Source: Streptomyces spectabilis (GTDB lineage Bacteria; Actinomycetota; Actinomycetes; Streptomycetales; Streptomycetaceae). Taken from it: a stretch of 64,000 nucleotides of DNA. A model generated the notes under the pieces. That model was given only the letters and a program-made list of their open reading frames with translations, searched no databases and was not told the DNA's origin. Where the stretch lies: positions 3,544,501 through 3,608,500 of the forward strand of contig NZ_CP023690.1 in NCBI RefSeq assembly GCF_008704795.1, given 5' to 3'. Each line of letters starts with the position of its first letter. The first letter of the stretch is position 1. The position numbers and the translations under genes are program-made. This document shows, one piece after another, positions 56,643 to 64,000 of this stretch.

Positions 56643-58724
56643 GTGCCCTCCGCCGGACTCGCCAACCGCCGCATCGTGCAGCTCACCGCGCTGCTGACGA
56701 TGTTCGCACTCTTCGCGGCTCAGCTCGCCACCGCGCTGATCCCGTACGTCCCGGTGTTCATCGCCGCCTCCGCGGCGAACCTCGCGCTCGACATCTACCT
56801 GCAGTACAAGCAGCCGGGGCTGCTCTCGCTGCTCGGCAAGGTCCGCTTCGACGTCATCGTCCGGCAGCTGCTGCGGGACATGCTGATCCTGGTCGGCCTG
56901 CTGCGCATCGACGGCATCGAGCCGCTCGCCGAGCAGTCGCCGCTGACCATCGCGCTGCTCGTCTTCTTCGCGCTGCACTTCACCTGCACGGCCACCGCCG
57001 TCATGGTCCGCCGCAGCCGTCAGCTGCCGGTGATCACGCGGAACATCGACGCGTCCGCGCTGCACCTCACCGCCGCGCCGCCGCGCCTCCTTGCCCGCCA
57101 GCACGCACGCCGCCTGCTCCTGTTCTCGGTGCCGACGACCCTGGGCCTGCTGCTCACGGCGGCCACCACCGACGCGTACTGGGGCGGCATCGGCCTCGGC
57201 ATCTCCCTGATGCTCCTGGGCGGCAGCGTCGCCTACCTCGCGACCTGGCTGTTCCCCAAGAAGCGCGCCAAGAACGCCGAGGCGGTCATGGCGTGGCTGG
57301 ACCAGTGGCTGGCCGAGTACCAGCCGACGGTCGGCATGTACTTCTCCGGCGGCACCACGTCCGCGTACCAGGCCAACATGTGGCTCTCCACGCTCTCGCA
57401 GCTCGACGGCAACCCGCTGATCGTGCTCCGCGAGCGCTTCATGGTCCAGAAGATCGACTCCACGGACGTGCCGATCATCTGCTTCCCGAAGGTCGCCACG
57501 ATGTTCTCCCTGGAGCAGTCGACCCTGAAGATGCTCCTGCACCCGGCGAACGCCGCGAAGACCTCGCAGGTCCTGCGCATCCCGTCGATCAAGCACGCCT
57601 TCATCAACCACGGCGAGAGCGACAAGCTGTCCTCCTGCAACCCGTACGCGAAGGCGTACGACGAGGTGTGGGTCGCGGGTCCCGCCGCGCGCGAGCGCTA
57701 CCAGCTCGCCGACATCGGCGTGGACGACAAGGACGTCGTCGAGGTCGGCCGTCCGCAGCTGTCCCCGATCCGCCCGTACGCGGGCGCGCCCACCGGGACG
57801 CACACGACCGTCCTGTACGCGCCGACCTGGGAGGGCTGGGACGGCAACCCCGGCAACACCTCGGTCATCCTCGCGGGCGAGAACATCGTCCGGCACCTGC
57901 TCGCCGACCCCGGCGTGCGCCTGATCTACAAGCCGCACCCGATGACCGGCTCCCAGATCCCGGCCGCGGGCGCCGCCAACGAGCGCATCAAGGCCATGAT
58001 CCGCGAGGCCAACGCCCAGCGCTCCGGCGCCCGGCCCGGCCCCGAGGCCGACGCCGAGCTGGTCCGCCGCACCGAGGAGCTGAACCTCCTCACGGCGAAG
58101 AAGTTCCGCAAGGGCGCGGACGAACAGGAGCGCATGATGCTCCAGGGCAAGCCGGACGGCGACGTCCGCGCCGCGATCATCGAGGCGACCCTCGCCTGGG
58201 AGACCGCGTACTGGGCGGCCCTGCCGGAGTGGGAGCACCAGATCATCACCGAGTCGCGGCCGGCGATCTTCTCCTGCTTCAACCAGGCCGACGTGCTCAT
58301 CAGCGACGTCTCGTCGGTCGTGTCCGACTGGCTGAGCAGCGAGAAGCCGTACGCGGTGGCCAACACGACCGGCCTCAGCGAGGCCGACTTCCGCTCCGGC
58401 TTCCCGACGGTGCGGGCCGCGGCCATCCTGTCACCCGAGGCCGAGGGCGTGCCCGCGCTCCTGGCCGCCGTGCGCGACCCTCGCCTCGACGTGCACGCAG
58501 AGGCGCGGGCCGAGCTCAAGGAGCACCTGCTCGGTCCTTCCGACCCGCCCTCCCTCGTCCGCTTCAACGCGGCCGCGGTGGAGCTGTGCGCCAAGTCCGA
58601 GGCGCGGCGCGTGCGCGCCGCCGCCCGGGTCGCGGCGGAGATTCCCGCGCAGCGCGAGGAGGCCGCGGAGGAGGCTGCCGCCGAGGCCGCCGAAGCCGCC
58701 GCGGAGGAGCTGGAGTCCGCGTAG
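56643..58724 (+). CDS. Membrane-bound CDP-glycerol glycerophosphotransferase-like protein
   Basis: 693 residues from a GTG with an AGGAG ribosome binding site 8 bases upstream. Residues about 10-195 hold four or five spans (LTALLTMFALFAAQLATAL, VPTTLGLLLTAATT, LGISLMLLGGSVAYLATWLF). The rest resembles TagF/TagB-type transferases that polymerise glycerol-phosphate wall polymers: INHGESDKLSSCNPYAKAYD, VLYAPTWEGWDGNPGNTSV, LIYKPHPMTGS and DVLISDVSSVVSDWL. The tail is an Ala/Glu helix. It faces away from proB and converges with obg. Wall teichoic-acid or related polymer synthesis is inferred. Confidence 0.85.
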   Translation: MPSAGLANRRIVQLTALLTMFALFAAQLATALIPYVPVFIAASAANLALDIYLQYKQPGLLSLLGKVRFDVIVRQLLRDMLILVGLLRIDGIEPLAEQSPLTIALLVFFALHFTCTATAVMVRRSRQLPVITRNIDASALHLTAAPPRLLARQHARRLLLFSVPTTLGLLLTAATTDAYWGGIGLGISLMLLGGSVAYLATWLFPKKRAKNAEAVMAWLDQWLAEYQPTVGMYFSGGTTSAYQANMWLSTLSQLDGNPLIVLRERFMVQKIDSTDVPIICFPKVATMFSLEQSTLKMLLHPANAAKTSQVLRIPSIKHAFINHGESDKLSSCNPYAKAYDEVWVAGPAARERYQLADIGVDDKDVVEVGRPQLSPIRPYAGAPTGTHTTVLYAPTWEGWDGNPGNTSVILAGENIVRHLLADPGVRLIYKPHPMTGSQIPAAGAANERIKAMIREANAQRSGARPGPEADAELVRRTEELNLLTAKKFRKGADEQERMMLQGKPDGDVRAAIIEATLAWETAYWAALPEWEHQIITESRPAIFSCFNQADVLISDVSSVVSDWLSSEKPYAVANTTGLSEADFRSGFPTVRAAAILSPEAEGVPALLAAVRDPRLDVHAEARAELKEHLLGPSDPPSLVRFNAAAVELCAKSEARRVRAAARVAAEIPAQREEAAEEAAAEAAEAAAEELESA

Positions 58725-58739
58725 CCGCAGACGGTACGA

Positions 58740-58780
58740 CGAAGGGGCCCGGAGCGAGTGAATCGCTCCGGGCCCCTTCG
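58740..58780. terminator. 18-bp perfect bidirectional hairpin
   Basis: CGAAGGGGCCCGGAGCGA (58740-58757) pairs perfectly with its complement at 58763-58780 around a five-base loop, between the convergent glycerophosphotransferase gene and obg. Confidence 0.9.
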
Positions 58781-58828
58781 CTTGCCCCGCGCCTCCTGAC
58801 CGCCCGGCCAGGAGGCGCCGGGTACGGC

Positions 58829-60277
58829 TTAGAACGGGTTGAAGTCGTCGAACTCGCGCTCCGACTCGTCGCGCTCCGCGTCGCGGTCGCGGCGGCGCTG
58901 GGCCGCGGGGCGCGGGGCCTCGAAGCGGTGGTCCTCGCCGCGGCGGCCGAGCATCTCGGCGCCCGCCGACATCGACGGCTCCCAGTCGAAGACGACGGCG
59001 TCGTCCTCGGGGCCGATGGCGACGCCGTCGCCCGCGCGGGCGCCCGCCTTCATCAGCTTGTCCTCGACGCCGAGGCGGTTGAGCCGGTCGGCGAGGTAGC
59101 CGACGGCCTCGTCGTTGTTGAAGTCGGTCTGGCGGACCCAGCGCTCCGGCTTCTCGCCGCGGACGCGGTACAGGGGCGCCCCCTCGTCGTCCTCGCGCGT
59201 CACGGTGAAGCCCGCGTCGTCGACGGCCTTGGGCCGGATGACGATGCGCGTGGCCTCCTCCTGGGGCTTGGCGGCCCGCGCCTCGGCGACGAACTCGGCG
59301 AGCGCGTACGACAGCTCCTTGAGGCCCTTGTGGGCGACCGCGGAGACCTCGAAGACGCGGTAGCCGCGCTCCTCCAGGTCGGGCCGGACCATGTCGGCGA
59401 GGTCCTGGCCGTCGGGGATGTCGACCTTGTTGAGGACGACGAGCCGGGGCCGGTTCTCCAGGCCCGCGCCGTACTGGCGCAGCTCGGCCTCGATCACGTC
59501 CAGGTCGGAGACCGGGTCGCGGTCCGACTCCAGGGTCGCGGTGTCCAGGACGTGCACGAGCACGCTGCACCGCTCGACGTGGCGCAGGAACTCCAGGCCG
59601 AGGCCCTTGCCCTGGCTGGCGCCGGGGATGAGGCCGGGCACGTCGGCGATGGTGTAGACGGTGGAGCCCGCGGTGACGACGCCGAGGTTCGGCACGAGCG
59701 TCGTGAACGGGTAGTCCGCGATCTTCGGCTTGGCGGCGGACAGGACCGAGATCAGCGAGGACTTGCCCGCGCTCGGGTAGCCCACGAGCGCCACGTCGGC
59801 GACGGTCTTGAGCTCCAGGACCACGTCGCCCGCGTCGCCGGGCTCGCCGAGCAGCGCGAAGCCGGGCGCCTTGCGCCGGGCGGAGGCGAGCGCCGCGTTG
59901 CCGAGGCCGCCGCGGCCGCCCTGGGCGGCGACGTAGGAGGTGCCGTGGCCGACCAGGTCCGCCAGGACGTTGCCCTCGCGGTCCAGGACGACCGTGCCGT
60001 CCGGCACCGGCAGGACCAGGTCCTGGCCGTCCTTGCCGGAGCGGTTGCCGCCCTCGCCGGGCTTGCCGTTGGTGGCCTTGCGGTGCGGGCTGTGGTGGTA
60101 GTCGAGCAACGTGGTGACCGACTGGTCGACGACCAGGATCACATCGCCGCCACGGCCGCCGTTGCCGCCGTCCGGGCCGCCGAGCGGCTTGAACTTCTCA
60201 CGGTGGACGGAGGCACAGCCGTGGCCTCCGTTACCCGCGGCGACGTGCAGCTCGACGCGGTCCACGAAGGTGGTCAT
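58829..60277 (-). CDS. obg: GTPase ObgE/CgtA
   Basis: 482-residue GTPase used in 50S assembly and, in streptomycetes, in control of development. N-terminal glycine-rich Obg fold ([31 protein letters not shown]), G domain with [10 protein letters not shown] (G1), [10 protein letters not shown] (G3) and NKVDIPD (G4), then the C-terminal OCT domain ([25 protein letters not shown]). The tail is Arg/Glu-rich and ends NPF. It follows rpmA on the same strand with a hairpin between them. Confidence 0.97.
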   Translation of the reverse strand: MTTFVDRVELHVAAGNGGHGCASVHREKFKPLGGPDGGNGGRGGDVILVVDQSVTTLLDYHHSPHRKATNGKPGEGGNRSGKDGQDLVLPVPDGTVVLDREGNVLADLVGHGTSYVAAQGGRGGLGNAALASARRKAPGFALLGEPGDAGDVVLELKTVADVALVGYPSAGKSSLISVLSAAKPKIADYPFTTLVPNLGVVTAGSTVYTIADVPGLIPGASQGKGLGLEFLRHVERCSVLVHVLDTATLESDRDPVSDLDVIEAELRQYGAGLENRPRLVVLNKVDIPDGQDLADMVRPDLEERGYRVFEVSAVAHKGLKELSYALAEFVAEARAAKPQEEATRIVIRPKAVDDAGFTVTREDDEGAPLYRVRGEKPERWVRQTDFNNDEAVGYLADRLNRLGVEDKLMKAGARAGDGVAIGPEDDAVVFDWEPSMSAGAEMLGRRGEDHRFEAPRPAAQRRRDRDAERDESEREFDDFNPF

Positions 60278-60342
60278 GGTTCGGTGCCTCCAGAAACGTA
60301 CGGGGTTGTTACTGCTTGCTGTGTCTATTCAAAACACGCGAA

Positions 60343-60381
60343 AGGCGGACCCGCTTCCCGACAGGGAAGTGAGGTCCGCCT
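60343..60381 (-). terminator. Hairpin between rpmA and obg
   Basis: AGGCGGACC (60343-60351) and GGTCCGCCT (60373-60381) enclose an inner CTTCCC/GGGAAG stem. It lies in the 130-base gap between rpmA and obg and may reduce read-through so that obg gets less transcript than the ribosomal genes. Confidence 0.65.
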
Positions 60382-60407
60382 CGCGAAAGTTCCGGTCAGA
60401 GTGCCGT

Positions 60408-60662
60408 TCAGGCGACCGGGACGATGTTCACGACCTTGCGGCCGCGGTGGGTACCGAACTCCACCGCGCCGGCGTCCAGGGCGAACAGGGTGTCGTCCTT
60501 GCCGCGGCCGACGCCCGAGCCCGGGTGGAAGTGGGTGCCGCGCTGGCGGACCAGGATCTCACCGGCGTTGACGACCTGACCGCCGAAGCGCTTCACGCCG
60601 AGCCGCTGAGCATTGGAGTCGCGACCGTTCCGGGTGGACGATGCGCCCTTCTTGTGTGCCAT
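60408..60662 (-). CDS. rpmA: 50S ribosomal protein L27
   Basis: 84-residue protein of the 50S peptidyl-transferase region. It begins [20 protein letters not shown], with no N-terminal cleaved extension as in firmicutes, and [20 protein letters not shown] is typical. 14 bases separate it from rplU, and it is in the rplU-rpmA-obg unit. Confidence 0.98.
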   Translation of the reverse strand: MAHKKGASSTRNGRDSNAQRLGVKRFGGQVVNAGEILVRQRGTHFHPGSGVGRGKDDTLFALDAGAVEFGTHRGRKVVNIVPVA

Positions 60663-60676
60663 CTTGTCTCAGTCCC

Positions 60677-60997
60677 TTACTTCGCAGCCGTGGGGATACC
60701 GGTGATCTTGATCGCCGTGTACTGCTGACGGTGACCCTGACGACGGCGGTAGCCGGTCTTGTTCTTGTAGCGCAGAATGTCGATCTTCTGGCCCTTGTGG
60801 TGGTCCACGACCTCGGCGGTGACCTTGATGCCGGCCAGGACCCACGGGTCGCTGGTCACAGCGTCGCCGTCGACAACGAGCAGGGTCGAGAGCTCGACCG
60901 TGTCGCCAACCTTGGCGGTGGAAATCTTGTCAACCTCAACGATGTCGTCGACAGCAACCTTGTGCTGGCGACCACCGCTGCGCACGATGGCGTACAC
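60677..60997 (-). CDS. rplU: 50S ribosomal protein L21
   Basis: 106 residues from a GTG start. [20 protein letters not shown] at the start and the C-terminal [20 protein letters not shown] are diagnostic. The ORF continues upstream to 61147, but homologues start at VYAIV. First gene of rplU-rpmA-obg; its promoter should lie in the 150 bases upstream, which contain a CTCCCGG/CCGGGAG hairpin. Confidence 0.97.
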   Translation of the reverse strand: MYAIVRSGGRQHKVAVDDIVEVDKISTAKVGDTVELSTLLVVDGDAVTSDPWVLAGIKVTAEVVDHHKGQKIDILRYKNKTGYRRRQGHRQQYTAIKITGIPTAAK

Positions 60998-61153
60998 GCG
61001 GATCTCTCTCTCGCTCGGAACGGAATCCCCGCAGTCCAGCCGTCCGGCGCGACAGCGCGATCGGCCTCTCCCGGTCATTCCTGAGAAATTCCCGGGAGGA
61101 AGAAGGTTTACGAGGATGGGCGCACGTATGGACACGCCGACGGTCAAGATTAC

Positions 61154-61185
61154 GGGGCCCGCCCGTACGGGTCAAACCGGGCCCC
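61154..61185 (-). terminator. Hairpin downstream of the phospholipase-D-like gene
   Basis: GGGGCCCG (61154-61161) pairs with CGGGCCCC (61178-61185), 13 bases past the stop. Separates this gene from the rplU operon. Confidence 0.6.
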
Positions 61186-61197
61186 GGCTCCCGCGCC

Positions 61198-62568
61198 CTA
61201 GTGCGTCGGCTTCTCACCGTCCGGCGGCAGCGGCTTCACGCCCCTGCACAGGTCCGTCTTGTCCTTGGTCCCCGGCCACGCCACCTTCTTCACACGGTTG
61301 AAGTGCTTGAGGTAGGTGTCGTGCACGGAGTCGTCGTCGACCTTGACGATCAGCTCGTCGTTCTCGCGCAGCGCGGGCGCGGTGTAGTTCTGCGAGCCGG
61401 TGAAGGCCACCTTGTTGATCTTGCCGTCGTACTTGCCGTCGATCAGCACGTACTTGCTGTGGATGATGAACGGCGTGATGAGCTTCTGGCCGGGCCTGAG
61501 CGGGTCCCGGTCGTCGTTGAAGCAGCGCAGCGCCGGGCCGCCGGCCTTGTGCAGCCCCTCCCAGGTGCCGGGCTTGCCGTTCTGGCTCTTGGCGCTGTCC
61601 GTCTCGGCGTACACCAGGTCGACGGCGCAGCCCGCCTTCTGCAGGGAGACCAGCTTGTCGGCGATCTGCTTGCGCGTGATCTTGAAGATGGAGGCGCGGA
61701 CCTTGGTGCTGCGCTTGACGCCGCCCGCGTCCTTGTAGGTGCACGAGATGTTGTTCAGGACCGAGTACATGGTGTCGGTCTCGTTCACCGTGCCGACGCG
61801 CGGGAAGAAGTACGCCTTGTAGCGCCCGCTGCTGACCGTGCGGTAGTCCCAGGCCTCCCAGTTCCTGCCGACCATGTCGGTGAAGTACTCGGAGAACGCG
61901 TCGTACATGGCCGGGTTGTCCGGCAGCAGCAGCGCGTCGTTGAAGAACTTGGTGTGCGCCGACGGGGTCGAGTTCGACGTGGTCTGCACGACGACGTCCC
62001 GGGCCCCCTTGACCTCGGAGAACAGCCAGAACTTGTTGTGCATGATCGACTTGCCGTACTTCGGGTCGCCGAGGCACGACTTGTTCGGCGGGCAGAGCGT
62101 GACGAAGGACGGCTTGGCCCGGTTGGCACCCAGCTCGTTCACGAGCGTGGCGTACGCGGTGTTGTCCGGGCGGTCCGTCTTGCTGGTCGAGTCGAGCAGG
62201 ATCTGGACGTTGACCCCGCGCTTGTGGGCGCCGACGAGCGCCTCGACTATGGGCGCCTCCCACACGTGGTAGACGGCGACCTTGATGGTCGAGCCCTCCA
62301 CGGCCGCGTCGGTCAGCTCGATGAGCCGGGTGCGGATCGCGTGCTGCTGGTCGACGGTGCCCAGCGGGTCGTTGAAGACCGGGCCCTCGGGCCAGGCGGG
62401 CGTCGTGCCGGGGGCGGCCGTCGCGGTGGCCGCGGCCGGCAGTGTCGCGGCCGACAGGACCGTCGCGAGGACGGCCGCCTGGCGCCCTCCCCTGGCGGGC
62501 CGTACCGCCCGGTGGCGCCCCGTGCCTCTCAGGCGTATCCCTCGTGGGCGTGCTGCCGCCATGTCCAT
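61198..62568 (-). CDS. Secreted phospholipase D-like protein
   Basis: 456 residues. Basic N-terminus and a signal-peptide-like stretch (AAVLATVLSAATLPAAATATAAP, shown in part) with an Ala-x-Ala site near residue 50. Two HKD half-sites: H177-N-K with FWLF and then Ser instead of Asp, so the first is degenerate; H370-S-K-YVLI-D is complete. Two Cys pairs may form disulphides. Such proteins cut phosphodiesters outside the cell; with a flawed first motif the activity is in doubt. It is inserted between rne and rplU, and has its own downstream terminator. Start at Met3 also possible. Confidence 0.85.
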   Translation of the reverse strand: MDMAAARPRGIRLRGTGRHRAVRPARGGRQAAVLATVLSAATLPAAATATAAPGTTPAWPEGPVFNDPLGTVDQQHAIRTRLIELTDAAVEGSTIKVAVYHVWEAPIVEALVGAHKRGVNVQILLDSTSKTDRPDNTAYATLVNELGANRAKPSFVTLCPPNKSCLGDPKYGKSIMHNKFWLFSEVKGARDVVVQTTSNSTPSAHTKFFNDALLLPDNPAMYDAFSEYFTDMVGRNWEAWDYRTVSSGRYKAYFFPRVGTVNETDTMYSVLNNISCTYKDAGGVKRSTKVRASIFKITRKQIADKLVSLQKAGCAVDLVYAETDSAKSQNGKPGTWEGLHKAGGPALRCFNDDRDPLRPGQKLITPFIIHSKYVLIDGKYDGKINKVAFTGSQNYTAPALRENDELIVKVDDDSVHDTYLKHFNRVKKVAWPGTKDKTDLCRGVKPLPPDGEKPTH

Positions 62569-62687
62569 CCCTCCCCTTGCTCAACGGACCGGGTGAGTCT
62601 TACAGGTATCCGGCTCCGCCACCAAGTGCGGGGCGAAAGGGCGAAATCGACAACGGATGGGTGACGGCGGAGCGCGGGAACGCCGGA

Positions 62688-62719
62688 GCCCCCGCCCGGC
62701 ACAATCGCCGGACGGGGGC
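62688..62719 (-). terminator. Hairpin downstream of rne
   Basis: GCCCCCGCCCGGC (62688-62700) pairs with GCCGGACGGGGGC (62707-62719), one G-T type mismatch, 40 bases after the rne stop. Confidence 0.65.
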
Positions 62720-62759
62720 CCTGAGCTCCTGACCTCCGCGGTCGCTGTCCCCTCGCGGG

Positions 62760-64000
62760 TCAGCTCGCGTCGGCCGGGACGGCGGACGGCGACGACGGCT
62801 CGGCCGCCGCGGCCTTCTTGGCGGTGGTCTTCTTCGCCGCCTTCTTGGCCGTCGTCTTCTTCGCGGTCGTCTTCTTGGCCGCGGTCTTCTTGGCCGCCGT
62901 CGTCTTCTTGGCCGCCGTCTTCTTCGTGGCGGCCTTCTTGGCGGTGGCCTTCTTGGCCGTCTTACGGGCCGCCTTCTTGGCGGGCTCGGCCTCGGCGTCG
63001 GCCACGGGGGCCTGCTCCGGCTCGCCGGCCTTGTCGGCCGTCGCCGTCGTCTCGACCTGCTCCGCCTTCGCCGTCGGCTTGTCGGCCGCGGGAAGGACCA
63101 CCACGGCCGCGTCCTCCGACGCGGTCGGCGCGGTCGCCTTGCGGACGGCGCGGCGGCGCGGCCGGGCCGGGGCCTCGGCGACGGGCGCGGCGGCCTCCGC
63201 GACCGGCTCCACGACGGGCTCGGCGGCAGCGGCCACCGGCTCCGGCTCGGCCGGTGCCGTCGGCTCCTGCTTGGCGGCCTCCGTGACGATCACCTCGGCG
63301 TCGACCGCGGCCTTCGGCGAACCGGCCGGGGCCGATGCCTTACGGGTCGCGCGGCGGCGCGTACGCCCCTTGGGCGCGGCGTCGTCCTCGGCGGCGGGCG
63401 CCGGGGCCTCGGCCACCGGGGCGGCCTCGACGACGGGCTCCGCCTGCACGGGCTCCTCGGCCCGCGCGGGCTCGGTCGCCGCGGGCTCGGCCTTCGCGGA
63501 CCGGGCCTTCGACGCGCCGGACTTGGCCTTCTTGGCCTTCCGTCCGGACTCCGGCCGCTCGGCCTCGGGCGACCGCTCGGGCTGCTCGGCCCGCACCGTC
63601 TCGGCGGGAGCCTCGGGGGCCTGCTCCGACTGCGGCGCGCCCGCCGGAGCCGACGCGCGGCGCGTGGCACGGCGCCGCGAACGGCCCCGGGCACCCGCGG
63701 CCGCCTCGGCCTCCGCGGCGCTGCTGTACAGCTCCTCGTCCGGCGCGAAGTCGGGCTCGGGCAGGGCCGTCGGCGCGGCGGTCTCCGCCTCGACCTCGGC
63801 CGCCGTCTCGGCGGTGGTGTCCTCGGCCTCGACGGCCGCCGGGGCCTCGTGCGTGTGCTCGGCACCGCCGCGGCCGCGCTTCTTGCGCTTGCCGCCGCCA
63901 CCGGCGGACGTCGCCTGGTCCATGTGCACGATCACACCGCGGCCGTTGCAGTGGACGCAGGTCTCGGAGAAGGACTCCAGGAGGCCCTGGCCCACGCGCT
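62760..64000 (-). CDS. rne: Ribonuclease E/G, C-terminal part, truncated by window edge
   Basis: Only the last 412 or so residues are visible; the catalytic S1 and DNase-I-like domains are beyond 64000. The visible start [19 protein letters not shown] is the end of the RNase E/G core with the CVHC zinc-link. The rest is a low-complexity tail: Ala/Glu-rich with three repeats of the form RRRAT(R/K)(R/K)ASAPAG (about 63650-63700, 63320-63375, 63120-63175) and a Lys/Ala/Thr-rich end of the type KKTTAKK (about 62800-62990) that looks histone H1-like and could bind RNA. It is upstream of rplU in the usual order, with one gene between them. Confidence 0.9.
   Translation of the reverse strand, partial: RVGQGLLESFSETCVHCNGRGVIVHMDQATSAGGGGKRKKRGRGGAEHTHEAPAAVEAEDTTAETAAEVEAETAAPTALPEPDFAPDEELYSSAAEAEAAAGARGRSRRRATRRASAPAGAPQSEQAPEAPAETVRAEQPERSPEAERPESGRKAKKAKSGASKARSAKAEPAATEPARAEEPVQAEPVVEAAPVAEAPAPAAEDDAAPKGRTRRRATRKASAPAGSPKAAVDAEVIVTEAAKQEPTAPAEPEPVAAAAEPVVEPVAEAAAPVAEAPARPRRRAVRKATAPTASEDAAVVVLPAADKPTAKAEQVETTATADKAGEPEQAPVADAEAEPAKKAARKTAKKATAKKAATKKTAAKKTTAAKKTAAKKTTAKKTTAKKAAKKTTAKKAAAAEPSSPSAVPADAS

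Noticed and set aside
57293..60571. Plus-strand 1092-codon frame crossing the glycerophosphotransferase and obg
   Set aside because: Crosses a strong bidirectional terminator and two well-supported genes; low-complexity translation.

Overview
The window is chromosomal DNA of a streptomycete. GC content is very high, GTG starts and GTGA/ATGA gene overlaps are common, and TTA codons are rare. The gene order (dnaJ2-hrcA ... hemW ... lepA-rpsT-holA-comEC-comEA ... leuS ... rsfS ... nadD ... proA-proB ... obg-rpmA-rplU-rne) is the one I remember for the SCO2550-SCO2600 region of Streptomyces coelicolor. That synteny is from memory, not from a search.

Layout. 1-7.6 kb, minus strand: a tricorn-type protease cut by the window edge, a lipoprotein, rsmE and a nitronate monooxygenase, then dnaJ2-hrcA behind a clear CIRCE operator. 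7.7-12.7 kb: an MBL-fold hydrolase, a DUF3097-type protein, hemW, and a phosphatase joining an anti-sigma-like ATPase, a GAF domain and a PP2C/SpoIIE domain. 12.7-18 kb, plus strand: a 1556-residue cytoplasmic hybrid histidine kinase with seven HAMP units, followed by a response regulator (OsaA/OsaB-like layout). 18-31 kb: fadD, lepA, rpsT, holA, a YceI protein, comEC-comEA, a DegV protein and a single-span membrane protein. 31.5-34.6 kb: leuS, preceded by a 12-residue leader peptide with three consecutive Leu codons, a hairpin and a T-tailed terminator (attenuator). 34.8-37.7 kb: a two-gene redox unit, a haem-type membrane protein with a TTA codon and a NuoF-like/ferredoxin fusion.

37.8-42.7 kb: two near-identical tRNA-Ala(GGC) genes bracket a GT87-type membrane protein, two zinc-ribbon proteins, an MFS exporter and a divergent XRE/MmyB-like regulator. 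42.8-47 kb: a histidine phosphatase, rsfS, an LCP/LytR_C-type wall protein (PdtA-like), nadD and two tiny membrane proteins. 47.1-49.9 kb is clearly accessory: an IS701-type insertion sequence plus a secreted SxxK serine hydrolase with two TTA codons. The whole block is bounded by a perfect 29-bp inverted repeat, with a third, related end lying between the IS and the hydrolase. This is the most unusual structure in the window.

50-64 kb: an M48 protease, two membrane proteins sharing an N-terminal SVVFDE motif (the SCO2583/SCO2584-like pair), proA, a hypothetical gene, proB, a TagF-like glycerophosphotransferase, obg, rpmA, rplU, a phospholipase-D-like secreted protein, and the C-terminal part of RNase E/G at the right edge.

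Most of the window is housekeeping: translation, chaperones, proline synthesis and ribosome assembly. A recurring side theme is cell-envelope and wall-polymer biology (LCP protein, SCO2583/2584-like pair, glycerophosphotransferase, M48 protease). There is no rRNA, CRISPR array, prophage or complete biosynthetic cluster.
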